Notes under the pieces: generated by a model
Database searches by the model: none
What the model was told of the DNA's origin: nothing
What the model saw: the letters and a program-made list of their open reading frames with translations, nothing else
Part shown: in pieces, positions 42,736-51,772 of the stretch
Layout: each line of letters opens with the position of its first letter
How positions within the stretch are numbered: position 1 is the stretch's first letter
Assembly (NCBI GenBank): GCA_902787575.1
Contig: CADAGX010000015.1
Coordinates: 1 to 64,000, forward strand
DNA: 64,000 nt
Source of the DNA: an uncultured Bacteroidales bacterium
GTDB lineage: Bacteria; Bacteroidota; Bacteroidia; Bacteroidales; Bacteroidaceae
Reading direction: 5' to 3'
Translations under genes and position numbers: made by a program

Positions 42736-43326
42736 TTAGGAAACGGAGGGTAACTGCGGCAAAAGCACGAACTTCAGGCATTGGAAGATGAAGGCACAAA
42801 TCATCAGCAACACCATCCATACAGCATACCGCGTGAAGCCAGAACAGAGGAAACGCGCAAACGTCGACGCGTCGCGAATGGCACGAACGAGCACGCCGTA
42901 GAGAAGTGCCACCAGGATGAGTCCCAGGCACAGCGCGAAAGGCAATCCGTGAGCCAGCGGGCTTGGCCATAGCGAGCCCGTAAGGCTAATCAGCGGACTG
43001 CGAGGGTGGAAAGCAGCCAAAAGAAGCAACGTATCCAACGATGCGGCAAATAGCAGGCAGACAATCAGCGGCCCGCGACGCACACTTTCACCCATGCCAA
43101 CGAAGCGGAGACACGCAAAAGCGCACAGGGCAAAGATGCCGACCAGCACGCCGTAGCCGAAAAGCGACTCGGCGCCGTGCTGGAAAAACCATCTCACACC
43201 ATCATCGGACAAAAGACTGCGTACCGGGAACCCCAGCGCCTGCAAAACCCAGGAAACAAAAGATACTATCCCAGCCACGACAGCCGCCACCGAGACCAAC
43301 AGCGCGCCAAAACTTTTATTCTTCAT
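42736..43326 (-). CDS. Inner-membrane protein, unknown function
   Basis: A 196-residue protein with about five hydrophobic helices (LLVSVAAVVAGIVSFVSWVLQ, YGVLVGIFALCAFACL, GPLIVCLLFAASLDTLLLLAA, LPFALCLGLILVALLYGVLV, YAVWMVLLMICAFIFQCL). No conserved motif recognised. The start overlaps the response regulator stop by 11 nt, so it is probably translated along with it and may be part of the same envelope response. Confidence 0.75.
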   Translation of the reverse strand: MKNKSFGALLVSVAAVVAGIVSFVSWVLQALGFPVRSLLSDDGVRWFFQHGAESLFGYGVLVGIFALCAFACLRFVGMGESVRRGPLIVCLLFAASLDTLLLLAAFHPRSPLISLTGSLWPSPLAHGLPFALCLGLILVALLYGVLVRAIRDASTFARFLCSGFTRYAVWMVLLMICAFIFQCLKFVLLPQLPSVS

Positions 43327-44044
43327 CCGCTTCCAAATTATTCGGGTCGAGGATATGCAACTGGAAAGCCTTCGTAACCAATCGTGTGGCGTTCACTCCG
43401 AAACGTTCCGACTCGGGGAAAAGACGATTTATAAGGTCGATCTGACGCTTCTCGAGGCTCTTTGCTCCGAAAGGCATGTTTCGCAAATTAGAAATCATCT
43501 CTTTCGTGTAACCCAACGCAAGGTGGCGCAGGTATCTTTCATCGTACTCATCTATCTCGTAGTCGAGCAGCGCGTCAGATTTCTCAGCCTCCGACATCAC
43601 CAACTTGCGGTAGCGGAAAAGAATCTTCTCGAGGATTGGCTCGTTGAACACGAAGCGCCGTCCGTGCATCGTCAACATTACGTCGTCGCGCTGCAACAGA
43701 TTTCCGGTTTTAAGTATAATACCCTGGGCGCCGGCGTTCAAAACTTCAATCCAAAGCTTCTCATTCAGAACCTCGCCTGTGAAAATTAGAATTTTAACGC
43801 TGTCATACCGACTTCTGATTTGTCGGCAAATATCTACGCCGACTGTCGTGCTTCCGCCCAAACCAAGATCCAGCAAAACTAAGTCCGGCACTTCGGCTCG
43901 CATGAGTTTCCAGAACTCGCTCTCGTTTTGCGCCGTTCCTATGATGGTTGCCTCTGGAATTTCGGCACGAAAGATTTGTTCTGTGCCTTTCAGTTCCAAC
44001 TTTACGTCCTCAACAATGATAACTTTGAAGGGTTCCATATCCAT
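43316..44044 (-). CDS. Response regulator (receiver plus HTH, DUF5932-like)
   Basis: A 242-residue protein with a complete receiver domain: acidic pair Glu12/Asp13, phospho-acceptor Asp59 (LVLLDLGLGG), Thr89 and Lys112. The C-terminal half (RHLALGYTKEMISNLRNMPFGAKSLEKRQI) looks like a LuxR/NarL-type HTH with a Bacteroidetes-specific extension. It begins 12 nt after the giant kinase gene and is surely its partner. Confidence 0.88.
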   Translation of the reverse strand: MDMEPFKVIIVEDVKLELKGTEQIFRAEIPEATIIGTAQNESEFWKLMRAEVPDLVLLDLGLGGSTTVGVDICRQIRSRYDSVKILIFTGEVLNEKLWIEVLNAGAQGIILKTGNLLQRDDVMLTMHGRRFVFNEPILEKILFRYRKLVMSEAEKSDALLDYEIDEYDERYLRHLALGYTKEMISNLRNMPFGAKSLEKRQIDLINRLFPESERFGVNATRLVTKAFQLHILDPNNLEADEE

Positions 44045-44056
44045 AATATAAGTGCA

Positions 44057-47000
44057 TTAATTTTTCTGCAAAGTGAAACAAATAGTGATGCCGCCTTCCG
44101 CATCTTTCGTTGCTAAGAGTCGCAGGCCGGGCATTCCGCTGCAAGCGTCGTGCTCGCGCACTATCTGACGAGCGATGAGACAGTGCGGCGTGGCGTATCC
44201 CGCAGTGAAGAGATTTTCCAACTGCGCGTCGTCGGCTTCGATTCCGGCAAAGGAAAGCGAGAAAACGACGAACGAATTTTCAGCCCTCGCGTTTATACGA
44301 AGAGATGTGGCCGTCAGGAAATCGTGCGCCAACGCACGAAGCAGTGTCTGCAACAGGTCGCGGTCGGCAAGCACTCGCGCATCATCGGGAGTTACAACCT
44401 GCGAAACAACAAGATGCTGCGCGTCCTTCTGCTTCCGCAACGTATCGCAGAACTGACCGATGGCGTCGCTCACAGAAATCGACGCTCGCTGGAAAATATG
44501 CTGCTCGAGCTGGCGTTCGGCCTGCCTGTAGAGCAACATATACACCTCGCGATAATAACGAAGAAGATCCGCGAGATCGTTGATTTGTTCGGCCGACGTG
44601 TTGCCCTCTAGCATGACGGAAAGCATTTGCTGAGCGCGAGCGGGATAATACATCGTTTCGTGTTTGATGGTGCTAAGGCTGTTGTCGAGAATCTGACTCA
44701 TCACATAGAGCCTGTCTTCCTCGAAACGAGCCTTTTCGGACTTCTCGAGCAGCGATTCCAAATGCAGCGCCTCGTCGCGGACACGTGAATGGCAGGCTGC
44801 GACGTCTGTAGCTATGGCTGCGACAGAAGAGCGCAACGAATCGTTACCTCGTACCACAGTTTCCATCTGTGCGCGGAAAGATGCCAACTCCGAGTCAAAC
44901 GCATCTGACTCTAAAACTTGCTGCACGTGACCCGCGTCGACCTTATAACCGCCTATGATATCAATGACGCGACGAACGAACGACTGTGTGCCATCAATGA
45001 CAGATTTGTAGCGACGCCCCGAACGCAAGCCCGAGCGCAGGAAAAGGAAATAAAGCAAGGTCAGAATAAACAATGCGAAGAGCACCAAGAGTACATACAA
45101 CACGCGGCCGTTGTCCTGCAACGTCTGCATCCGTCGGACATAACCTTCGATATCCTTGTCTTGCGTGTATAGTTTGTGCAGTCGCACGCACTCGTCGTTA
45201 TTGAAACGATACGTCGCCCAATCTTTTTCGCCCAGTGCAGCCACGGCAATTTCATTTCGCAGCCGCACAACGAAGGCCGTATCCTCAGCTGGCAAGTGCT
45301 GCAATATCTCCTGCCCCATGCGAAGCGCATCGGCATGACGGCCCGCCACGTTGGCATTGAACACCGAATCGTACATTGCATAGGCATCCACTGTCTGCGC
45401 GCCACGCGACACGCTGCCAAGCAGGAGGCCGCATAATAAAATGAGCGTGCGCGCACGAGGAATTCGGAACCAGAAACGGCTGCCCTGACCTTCGGAACTG
45501 CTGACGCCGAACTTGCAAACATCGAAAATGCGCGATGTCTTGCGATATTTGCCAATGATGCCCTTACAATTCATCAAGCCAAAACCGAAACCTTTGCCTT
45601 CGGTTTTCGCGCCGATGGCCGAAGCATCGTAAACTTTACTGTCGTTGAGTACCTCCACATCGTGCGGGCTAAGTCCGACTCCCGTGTCGGAGACGCCAAT
45701 CTCGACGTAGCTTTCCTCCTCCTGCACATCAATGCTGACGGAGCCGCCCGAGGGCGTAAACTTGCGAGCGTTGTCGGCCAAAGTATTCACCATGAAAAGT
45801 GTCAAGGCCTTGTCGGCTTTAACGCGTGCGTCACTCTGCGCCAAGCGTAGCTCGAGACCTTTCTTCTCGAACGCACTTCGCGAGAGATTTATCACCTGCA
45901 AGATTTCGTTTATCGCGAATGTGGAGACGTGCAACGTCAGTTCGCCCTGCGACATCTGAATCCAACTGGTGAGAGACTCGTTGATGCGCATAATTTCTGA
46001 CGAGAGGTCGCAGACGTACTGCAGGCTGTCTGCATCCGCCCGGCCGCTCTTTGACATCCGCGACACCTCGGCAATCATGCGGTCGAGGTACGGAATAATA
46101 GAATAGACGAGCGAAACTTTAGCACGACGGCCCGCATTCTGCATTTTGTACTCTTCTACGTGATGCTGACTCATGCGCAAAGCGTCGTCACACACTTCGC
46201 CTTCGTCGGATAACAGCTGACAAACGCTGTTCGACGCGTCGTTGAGTTCGGAATACAGGTCGGACTGCCGGAACTGCGAGAGGTGGAGGCCATGCCTGCG
46301 GTTGCGCCGACGCATCCTACGGCCATACAATACGGCCAACAGGACAGAAAACGCCACCAGCACAATGAGAACGACGGCTCGCACGCGCAACGAAACAAGT
46401 TCGCGCGAAAGTTCGCGCAAACGAAGTTCAGATTCAAAATTCTGACGATACTCATCCAGAAGGTCGAGGTAGATATTCCGGTTGGCATCTGACTTTTCCT
46501 GGTCGCCAAGCGCAGCATACGTCATACTTAAGCGCTCGCGGATGCCGGCCATCCACGGATTGACGGAAAGCGAACTACGTTTCTTCTGTTCCTCCACAAG
46601 GGAAAGTGCGTGCAGGAAGGCGCCAAGTGCAGTCTCGTACTCGCCACGCGAAAAATAGACCTCGCCGAGCGTGCGATATGCACATGCTGTCTGATAAAGG
46701 TCGTGATAACGCTCGAACAACAGCACGGCGTGCTGAACAAGCGCCAAGGCGAGCGCCGAATCGCCTTGTGCGTTGTGCTGCACGGCAAGGTACTCGCACG
46801 CAGCTGCACGCTGTTGTCGGACGAAAGAACTCACGTCGGAAGTGTCGTTCAGCAGCGAAGCGAGAGCCTGCAACGTGTTGGCCTCGAAATACGTCACGCC
46901 GCGTCCACTAGCCAACGTGTAAGCCCGAAAAAGATGGCCAAACTCCTGCAAAGCAACTTCCTCAGGTTCGCCTTGAATCAGACCGCCGCTCCCCAGCATG

Positions 47001-47599
47001 TAGCTGTAGTTGAGCCGCTGCGACATATCGTTTGTCTCGCGAACACACTCGCCTGCCACATTAATCTCGCGCACGGCTGCGTCTGTGAGCCCAAGATAAT
47101 AGTAATACGTACTGCTGACGATGTGCAACTCGCTGCGGGCGTAGTCGAGCAGCGCGAGGTTATGGTCGCTGATGGCCTCGGAATCTTCGGATACGCGCTG
47201 CAAAATGCGCAGTGCGGCGTTACGCTGAGCAAAGAACAACTCGCCGTCGCCCACACGCTGTGCAATCTTCATCGTCAGCACGTGTGCAGAAAGTTGCAAG
47301 AACTGATTCCGCGAGCGTCGAGTGACGTGCGACAGCATCTGCAACGCGCGGTCGAAATCCATCTGCTGATAGGCGACAAACGCTTTGTTGACCTCTGCTT
47401 CCTCGCGGCCCGACGTGTAATGCGACGAATGACGAAGTGCCTCGTCGGCAAAATAGGCCGCACTGTCTATATCCACGTAACGGAGTTGGTAAGACCGCTC
47501 GTTGCACGAGTCGGCTGCATAACGTTCAGCATCGCCGGCGGAATGCGGCGAACAAGCTGAAAGCATGAGCGGAATCAGAAGCAAGCAGGCGAATTTCAT
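44057..47599 (-). CDS. Giant two-module sensor histidine kinase (DUF5112/DUF5113-like fusion)
   Basis: An 1180-residue lipoprotein-signal protein (Cys16) with two consecutive sensor-kinase modules. Module 1: TPR-rich periplasmic part (about 60-400), TM 407-426, then an intact HATPase with N box VNTLADNARKF (604-614), DTGVGL (638-643) and GKGFGFGL (668-675), but no clear phosphorylatable His. Module 2: a second hydrophobic, signal-like segment (717-733), a short periplasmic part, TM about 833-853, and a DHp-like segment with IKHETMYYP (His980) followed by an ATPase-like region lacking the usual Gly boxes. DUF5112/DUF5113 kinases in Bacteroides have this layout. The stimulus is unknown. Confidence 0.85.
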   Translation of the reverse strand: MKFACLLLIPLMLSACSPHSAGDAERYAADSCNERSYQLRYVDIDSAAYFADEALRHSSHYTSGREEAEVNKAFVAYQQMDFDRALQMLSHVTRRSRNQFLQLSAHVLTMKIAQRVGDGELFFAQRNAALRILQRVSEDSEAISDHNLALLDYARSELHIVSSTYYYYLGLTDAAVREINVAGECVRETNDMSQRLNYSYMLGSGGLIQGEPEEVALQEFGHLFRAYTLASGRGVTYFEANTLQALASLLNDTSDVSSFVRQQRAAACEYLAVQHNAQGDSALALALVQHAVLLFERYHDLYQTACAYRTLGEVYFSRGEYETALGAFLHALSLVEEQKKRSSLSVNPWMAGIRERLSMTYAALGDQEKSDANRNIYLDLLDEYRQNFESELRLRELSRELVSLRVRAVVLIVLVAFSVLLAVLYGRRMRRRNRRHGLHLSQFRQSDLYSELNDASNSVCQLLSDEGEVCDDALRMSQHHVEEYKMQNAGRRAKVSLVYSIIPYLDRMIAEVSRMSKSGRADADSLQYVCDLSSEIMRINESLTSWIQMSQGELTLHVSTFAINEILQVINLSRSAFEKKGLELRLAQSDARVKADKALTLFMVNTLADNARKFTPSGGSVSIDVQEEESYVEIGVSDTGVGLSPHDVEVLNDSKVYDASAIGAKTEGKGFGFGLMNCKGIIGKYRKTSRIFDVCKFGVSSSEGQGSRFWFRIPRARTLILLCGLLLGSVSRGAQTVDAYAMYDSVFNANVAGRHADALRMGQEILQHLPAEDTAFVVRLRNEIAVAALGEKDWATYRFNNDECVRLHKLYTQDKDIEGYVRRMQTLQDNGRVLYVLLVLFALFILTLLYFLFLRSGLRSGRRYKSVIDGTQSFVRRVIDIIGGYKVDAGHVQQVLESDAFDSELASFRAQMETVVRGNDSLRSSVAAIATDVAACHSRVRDEALHLESLLEKSEKARFEEDRLYVMSQILDNSLSTIKHETMYYPARAQQMLSVMLEGNTSAEQINDLADLLRYYREVYMLLYRQAERQLEQHIFQRASISVSDAIGQFCDTLRKQKDAQHLVVSQVVTPDDARVLADRDLLQTLLRALAHDFLTATSLRINARAENSFVVFSLSFAGIEADDAQLENLFTAGYATPHCLIARQIVREHDACSGMPGLRLLATKDAEGGITICFTLQKN

Positions 47600-47616
47600 A
47601 CGGCGGGAAACGTAGA

Positions 47617-48312
47617 TTAGAGCGTTACGGCATAAAAGATGGCGCGCAACAGCACGTAGATGAGCGTCAGAGCAAAGGTGACAACGACCACGTTGCAGTC
47701 CATACGCTGGATGCCGGACGAGGTGTAGGCAGAAGAAAAGACCGTACGCGCTGGCATGAAGCGTTGCTGTATGAAATGTACCAGCAAGTAAACGAGCAGC
47801 CCCATGAGAAGACCGAAGACGGCACCTGCCAAAATATCGAGTGGGAAGTGCACGCCCAAATATATGCGACTATAACTGGCCAAAATGGCGTAGCAGAAAA
47901 GCGAGAGGCTGACGTTGCGCGAACGGAACAGCAGCGCGAAATACATTGCGCCCGCAAAGGTATTGGCGGCATGAGACGAGAGAAAACCGTAGAGTCCGCC
48001 ACGATAGCCCGAAACAACGTCCACCATGCCGGCAAGCGACGGGTCGTGTGTAGGACGCCACATGCCGAAGTACGGTTTTATCACGTGGGCCGAGAGTTGG
48101 TCTGTGGCGAAAATCAGCAGTGCTCCAGCCAGTAAGTATAGCAGCACATGCTGCCGCTCGAAATTCTTAAAGAGAATGTATGCAATAAGAAGCATCAAAG
48201 GCACCCATGTGACGGTCTGCGAGAGAGTCCACATCACGCCGTCGAGATAAAGAGAATCGCTCCCATTTAGAAAAAGGAAGAGTGATTTATTCCATGCAAA
48301 AGGTTCGCTCAT
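47617..48312 (-). CDS. PAP2 family membrane phosphatase
   Basis: A 231-residue inner-membrane protein with all three PAP2 motifs: KPYFGMWRP (K-x6-RP), GFLSSHAANTF (SxH form of the SGH motif) and SRIYLGVHFPLDIL (SR-x5-H-x3-D), on about six TM helices. Such enzymes remove phosphates from undecaprenyl pyrophosphate, lipid A or phosphatidyl lipids. It lies 17 nt before the kinase gene on the same strand. Array D lies upstream. Confidence 0.9.
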   Translation of the reverse strand: MSEPFAWNKSLFLFLNGSDSLYLDGVMWTLSQTVTWVPLMLLIAYILFKNFERQHVLLYLLAGALLIFATDQLSAHVIKPYFGMWRPTHDPSLAGMVDVVSGYRGGLYGFLSSHAANTFAGAMYFALLFRSRNVSLSLFCYAILASYSRIYLGVHFPLDILAGAVFGLLMGLLVYLLVHFIQQRFMPARTVFSSAYTSSGIQRMDCNVVVVTFALTLIYVLLRAIFYAVTL

Positions 48313-48386
48313 GGCTTTCGGTTTGCGTTAATATTTATTTCTCGGGTCGCGAATGAGACGACGACCTGCACTATTTTAAAAACTAC

Positions 48387-48475
48387 ACGTGGCGTGGAGA
48401 AAAACTACACGTAGATTTTTGAAAACTACACGTCGCAATCGCCCAAACTACACGTGGCTTTCGGAACGCCGCGTC
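48387..48475 (-). repeat. ACGT-phased array D, between batE and the PAP2 gene
   Basis: ACGT cores at 48387, 48409, 48430 and 48452 (spacing 22, 21, 22), plus a possible GCGT at 48471 (19). On the plus strand four units are CTACACGTGGC, CTACACGTAG, CTACACGTCGCA and CTACACGTGGC, all in one orientation. On the minus strand each is followed by a TTT-TTTTT run. The array begins 12-20 nt past the batE stop. Confidence 0.75.
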
Positions 48476-49235
48476 AGATGGTCTCCATCACCTTGCGCGC
48501 CACCCAGCCGACCTTGCCGTCGGCAATCTGCACCTCGCACCAGTCTTTCATGCTGTCGTCGCGAATTTCCACCCTTGTCCCCTCGTGCAAGACGAAAAGT
48601 TCATTGCCGCTTTCGGACGGCGTGCTGCGAACGGTGACAGAGGGCGCCATGATGATGGCACTGTGACGGTTGGCAGCAAAATTTCGTTGGGCGAACGCGC
48701 AAACATTGCCCAGCACCGACAGCGAAAGGAAGAGGACGAAAATGTAGAACCCCGCGCGGCGGAGTGCATAGCGGTCGCTGTAGAGAAACATTCCGAGCGC
48801 CAGCAGCGAGACGGCAAAGAGCCCGATGCACAACACAGCCCACTGGCGGAGACTCATCAGCTGTGTCAGCCAACGAAACACAGACACGAGGAAAAATTCG
48901 TGACGCGGTGTGATGCGGTCTATCGTCTTACTGCGCGCAAGTTCGAGGTTGAAACGAATGTCTTTGTCGCCCGGTTTCAGCAGTGCGGCGCGCTCGAACC
49001 AAAGTACGGCACGTGCCATGTCATCGAGCCGGTAATGGCAGCAGCCAAGGTTGTAGAAGACTTCTGCGTCTTGCACGCTGTCGGCCACAGTTTGATATAT
49101 CGCAGCGGCTTTTTCGTACTCCTCCTGTGCGTAAAGACTGTCGGCATGAGCCTTCTCGCCGTTCAAATCTGCAGCCCGCAACGTCAGAAACGGGATGCAA
49201 CACAGCAGAAAGAAAATATGCTTTTTCGTATTCAT
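48474..49235 (-). CDS. batE: BatE: TPR and SH3-like membrane protein
   Basis: A 253-residue protein with a signal (MNTKKHIFFLLCCIPFLTLRA), TPR repeats (AVLWFERAALLKPGDKDIRFNLELA), two TM helices (about 127-178), and a C-terminal bacterial SH3 domain (APSVTVRSTPSESGNELFVLHEGTRVEIRD). The order TPR-TM-SH3 and its place after batD identify BatE. Last gene of the Bat operon. Confidence 0.88.
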   Translation of the reverse strand: MNTKKHIFFLLCCIPFLTLRAADLNGEKAHADSLYAQEEYEKAAAIYQTVADSVQDAEVFYNLGCCHYRLDDMARAVLWFERAALLKPGDKDIRFNLELARSKTIDRITPRHEFFLVSVFRWLTQLMSLRQWAVLCIGLFAVSLLALGMFLYSDRYALRRAGFYIFVLFLSLSVLGNVCAFAQRNFAANRHSAIIMAPSVTVRSTPSESGNELFVLHEGTRVEIRDDSMKDWCEVQIADGKVGWVARKVMETI

Positions 49236-49238
49236 AGT

Positions 49239-51074
49239 TTATGACTTCTTAATTGCGGCGTCTAACTTGTTAATTATCTCACTGGCGCTGGCAAAAATTT
49301 TCTCCATCGTGGCATCCGAATCGCCGGGCGCGAAACGCGCGAACTCGCACTCCTCGAGTACGCCAACAAAGCCGGAAACCAAATCGCTGCCCACGCCACG
49401 CTCGGAAAGTCGCTGACTCACGTTCTCCTTATTCAGCTCAGCAAGCGGAAGATTAAGCTTGTCGGCCGCATATCCGAGCAGTGCATTCATCACTTCCTCG
49501 AAGAAGTTTTTGCTGTCGTGAGCCTTCATAAGTCGAGCTGCAGCACGCAGTCTTTTTCCTGCCGCCTTGCCGGCTTTGCGACCACGAAGCTTAGAAACGT
49601 TGGCGTTCTCCTTTGCACGACGATAAAACAGCGCGAGGAGTAGCAGGAAAACGGCTGTCATTCCTGCATAAACTGCCCAGTAACGTCCCGAACCGAAGAA
49701 GTGGTCGGCGTCATTACGAAGCTTCAAATGGCGCTTTTTGATGTATCGAATGTCGTCGTTCAGCACTTTAAGTTCTTCCTGCTCCTGCGTGACAACAGCC
49801 GTACGACCTTTGCTCTTAGCCACCGAGACGTGGAAGGAATCGGTATGCAACGTGGTGTAAGTGCCCTTCTCGGGGTCGAAATACGAGAATTCGACAGGAG
49901 GCACAGAGTACTTCCCGCCGTGGCGCGGCACAACTACATAGTCGAAAATCTTATTCCCGCGAGCGCCGGTGGAGGTTTGCGACGTCTTGTCGGTCTCCTT
50001 CGGGTCGTAGATTTCGAAATCCGATGGGAAGGAAACCTTGGGAGCTTGCATCAACTTCATGTTTCCCTGCCCGCTGACTATCAGCCGCAACGTGGCGGCA
50101 TCGTTGGCATTGAGTTCGGTGGGAGTCAGACTGCCCGTGAGTGTGAATTTTCCGACGGCTCCCGAGAAACTTGCCGGCTTCGGTGTTGGGAGCGGTTGCA
50201 CTTCGATTTCCAGCGCGGGCGTAGCAATTGTCTTCCTTACGACCTGTGTCAGGCTGCCTCCGCCGAAGAAAATATCAAACGGATCCATTGAAGTATTTGT
50301 CTGCTCCACCTGCGCATCGAAGGAAATGCTGGGCACTTTCAGTTTTCCGACCTTCTGCGGGAACAAAACATACTGTCGCCAGACTGCTGTCCCGTAGTTG
50401 CGTCCTTCGTATCTTTCGTACTTCAGCGACATTTGTGCCTTCTGATCTATCTCTTGCACGTGGAATCCGTCGAGTTGCGGCATGTCACCGGCAATCTGCT
50501 GCACGTTGACAAGTGTATAAAGCTTGTATGTCAGTAGCACTGCCTCCTGCTCAAATATTTTTTTCTTGTTTGCCGTGACGGTAATGAACAGGTCTTTCGG
50601 CCCGATATTGCCGCCCGAAGTTCTCGGTCTGTCGGCCTGCGAGCCACTTCCCTGCTGCGAATTTTGATGGCTCTGCGCCTGCGAATTGTCCGATGCAGGC
50701 AGTACGTCGATTGTGGCAGTGCCGCTTTGGTACGACTTGCCGTCAACTTTCACAGTGGCGGAAGGAACTTTCAGTTTTCCCTCGGTACTTGGAACCACAG
50801 TGTACGTGAAAGTCATGCTGCTCGACTTTGTGGTTTTTCCGTTCACCATCGAGAAACTACTCGAACTGCTCGTGCTTGGACCATAAAGCACACGGAATCC
50901 GTCGAAGTCTCCCACGTCGAAATCTTCCACGTCGGTCGTGTTTACTACATAACTAACGCGTATTCGTGCGCCCACCTCGGCTTGCTGCGGAGCCTGCAAG
51001 CGCACGGAAACCTGCGCGCCGGCGGCCGTCGCCACCAAAACCAAAAAGGCAAAAAGTATGTTTCTGTGCTTCAT
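49239..51074 (-). CDS. batD: BatD: oxygen tolerance protein
   Basis: From Met at 51074 (MKHRNILFAFLVLVATAAGAQ) the protein has 611 residues and a Sec signal. Ig-like beta domains follow (VSVRLQAPQQAEVGARIRVSYVVNTTD), then a TM helix near residue 478 and a cytoplasmic tail with a DUF4381-like helical end. An upstream ATG at 51095 overlaps the batC stop (ATGGTAA), but would add seven residues before the signal. BatD is one of the surface-exposed parts of the Bat aerotolerance complex. Confidence 0.88.
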   Translation of the reverse strand: MKHRNILFAFLVLVATAAGAQVSVRLQAPQQAEVGARIRVSYVVNTTDVEDFDVGDFDGFRVLYGPSTSSSSSFSMVNGKTTKSSSMTFTYTVVPSTEGKLKVPSATVKVDGKSYQSGTATIDVLPASDNSQAQSHQNSQQGSGSQADRPRTSGGNIGPKDLFITVTANKKKIFEQEAVLLTYKLYTLVNVQQIAGDMPQLDGFHVQEIDQKAQMSLKYERYEGRNYGTAVWRQYVLFPQKVGKLKVPSISFDAQVEQTNTSMDPFDIFFGGGSLTQVVRKTIATPALEIEVQPLPTPKPASFSGAVGKFTLTGSLTPTELNANDAATLRLIVSGQGNMKLMQAPKVSFPSDFEIYDPKETDKTSQTSTGARGNKIFDYVVVPRHGGKYSVPPVEFSYFDPEKGTYTTLHTDSFHVSVAKSKGRTAVVTQEQEELKVLNDDIRYIKKRHLKLRNDADHFFGSGRYWAVYAGMTAVFLLLLALFYRRAKENANVSKLRGRKAGKAAGKRLRAAARLMKAHDSKNFFEEVMNALLGYAADKLNLPLAELNKENVSQRLSERGVGSDLVSGFVGVLEECEFARFAPGDSDATMEKIFASASEIINKLDAAIKKS

Positions 51075-51088
51075 AACGAAATTTTCAT

Positions 51089-51772
51089 TTACCATTGTTT
51101 CTGCAGACGCTTCTGCTGCGGTTGCTGCAAAGCGCGCTGTATTTTTTCCTGTGTGTCCTTTTCGTCTTGCATAGCTGCCTTAAGCATCTGCTCGGCGTTC
51201 TCCTTGCTCATTTCGTCCTTGGGTTGAGGATTTTGCTGCTCGCTGGAATCATTTTGCTTCTCTTCCTTCTGCTCCTGTTTGTCCTGCTCTTTCTTTTCGT
51301 CCTGCCCTTGGTCGTTCTGATTCTGGCTTTCTCCGCCACCCTGCGGCGGTTGCTTCTTGAGCATATAAAGCGCCAGAGCATAATTGTAACGTGTCTCGTC
51401 GCAAGTCGGGTCGTTGCGCAAAGAGTTCTGATAACAGGCCACAGCTTTGTCATATTGCTGTGCCGTCTGCATTACGACGCCCATATTGTGATAAATCTGC
51501 GCCTTGCGTCTTGGATTATGTTCAAACTTAACTGCGGTATCGTACTCTCGCATTGCATCTTCCGGCTTGTTCTGGAAGAAGAGAGCACAGCCCAAATTGT
51601 AATGTGCCTGCGCCGAAGTGTTGTCAAACTCAATGGCCTTTTGATACTCCACTTGTGCCTTTGCGTAAACTGTGTCACGCATCAACCGGTTTCCTCGCCT
51701 TATGTAATCGCGCTCGTTCTGGGCAGAAACTCCAACGGCACAGAGCGTGAATAAAATTATCAGCAGTCTCAT
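51089..51772 (-). CDS. batC: BatC: TPR protein
   Basis: A 227-residue protein with a Sec signal (MRLLIILFTLCAVGVSAQ), three TPR units (YQKAIEFDNTSAQAHYNLGCALFFQ, YHNMGVVMQTAQQYDKAVACYQNSL) and a low-complexity Gln/Glu/Lys tail (about 143-227). Its start overlaps the end of batB by 4 nt. The tail is probably disordered. Confidence 0.88.
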   Translation of the reverse strand: MRLLIILFTLCAVGVSAQNERDYIRRGNRLMRDTVYAKAQVEYQKAIEFDNTSAQAHYNLGCALFFQNKPEDAMREYDTAVKFEHNPRRKAQIYHNMGVVMQTAQQYDKAVACYQNSLRNDPTCDETRYNYALALYMLKKQPPQGGGESQNQNDQGQDEKKEQDKQEQKEEKQNDSSEQQNPQPKDEMSKENAEQMLKAAMQDEKDTQEKIQRALQQPQQKRLQKQW

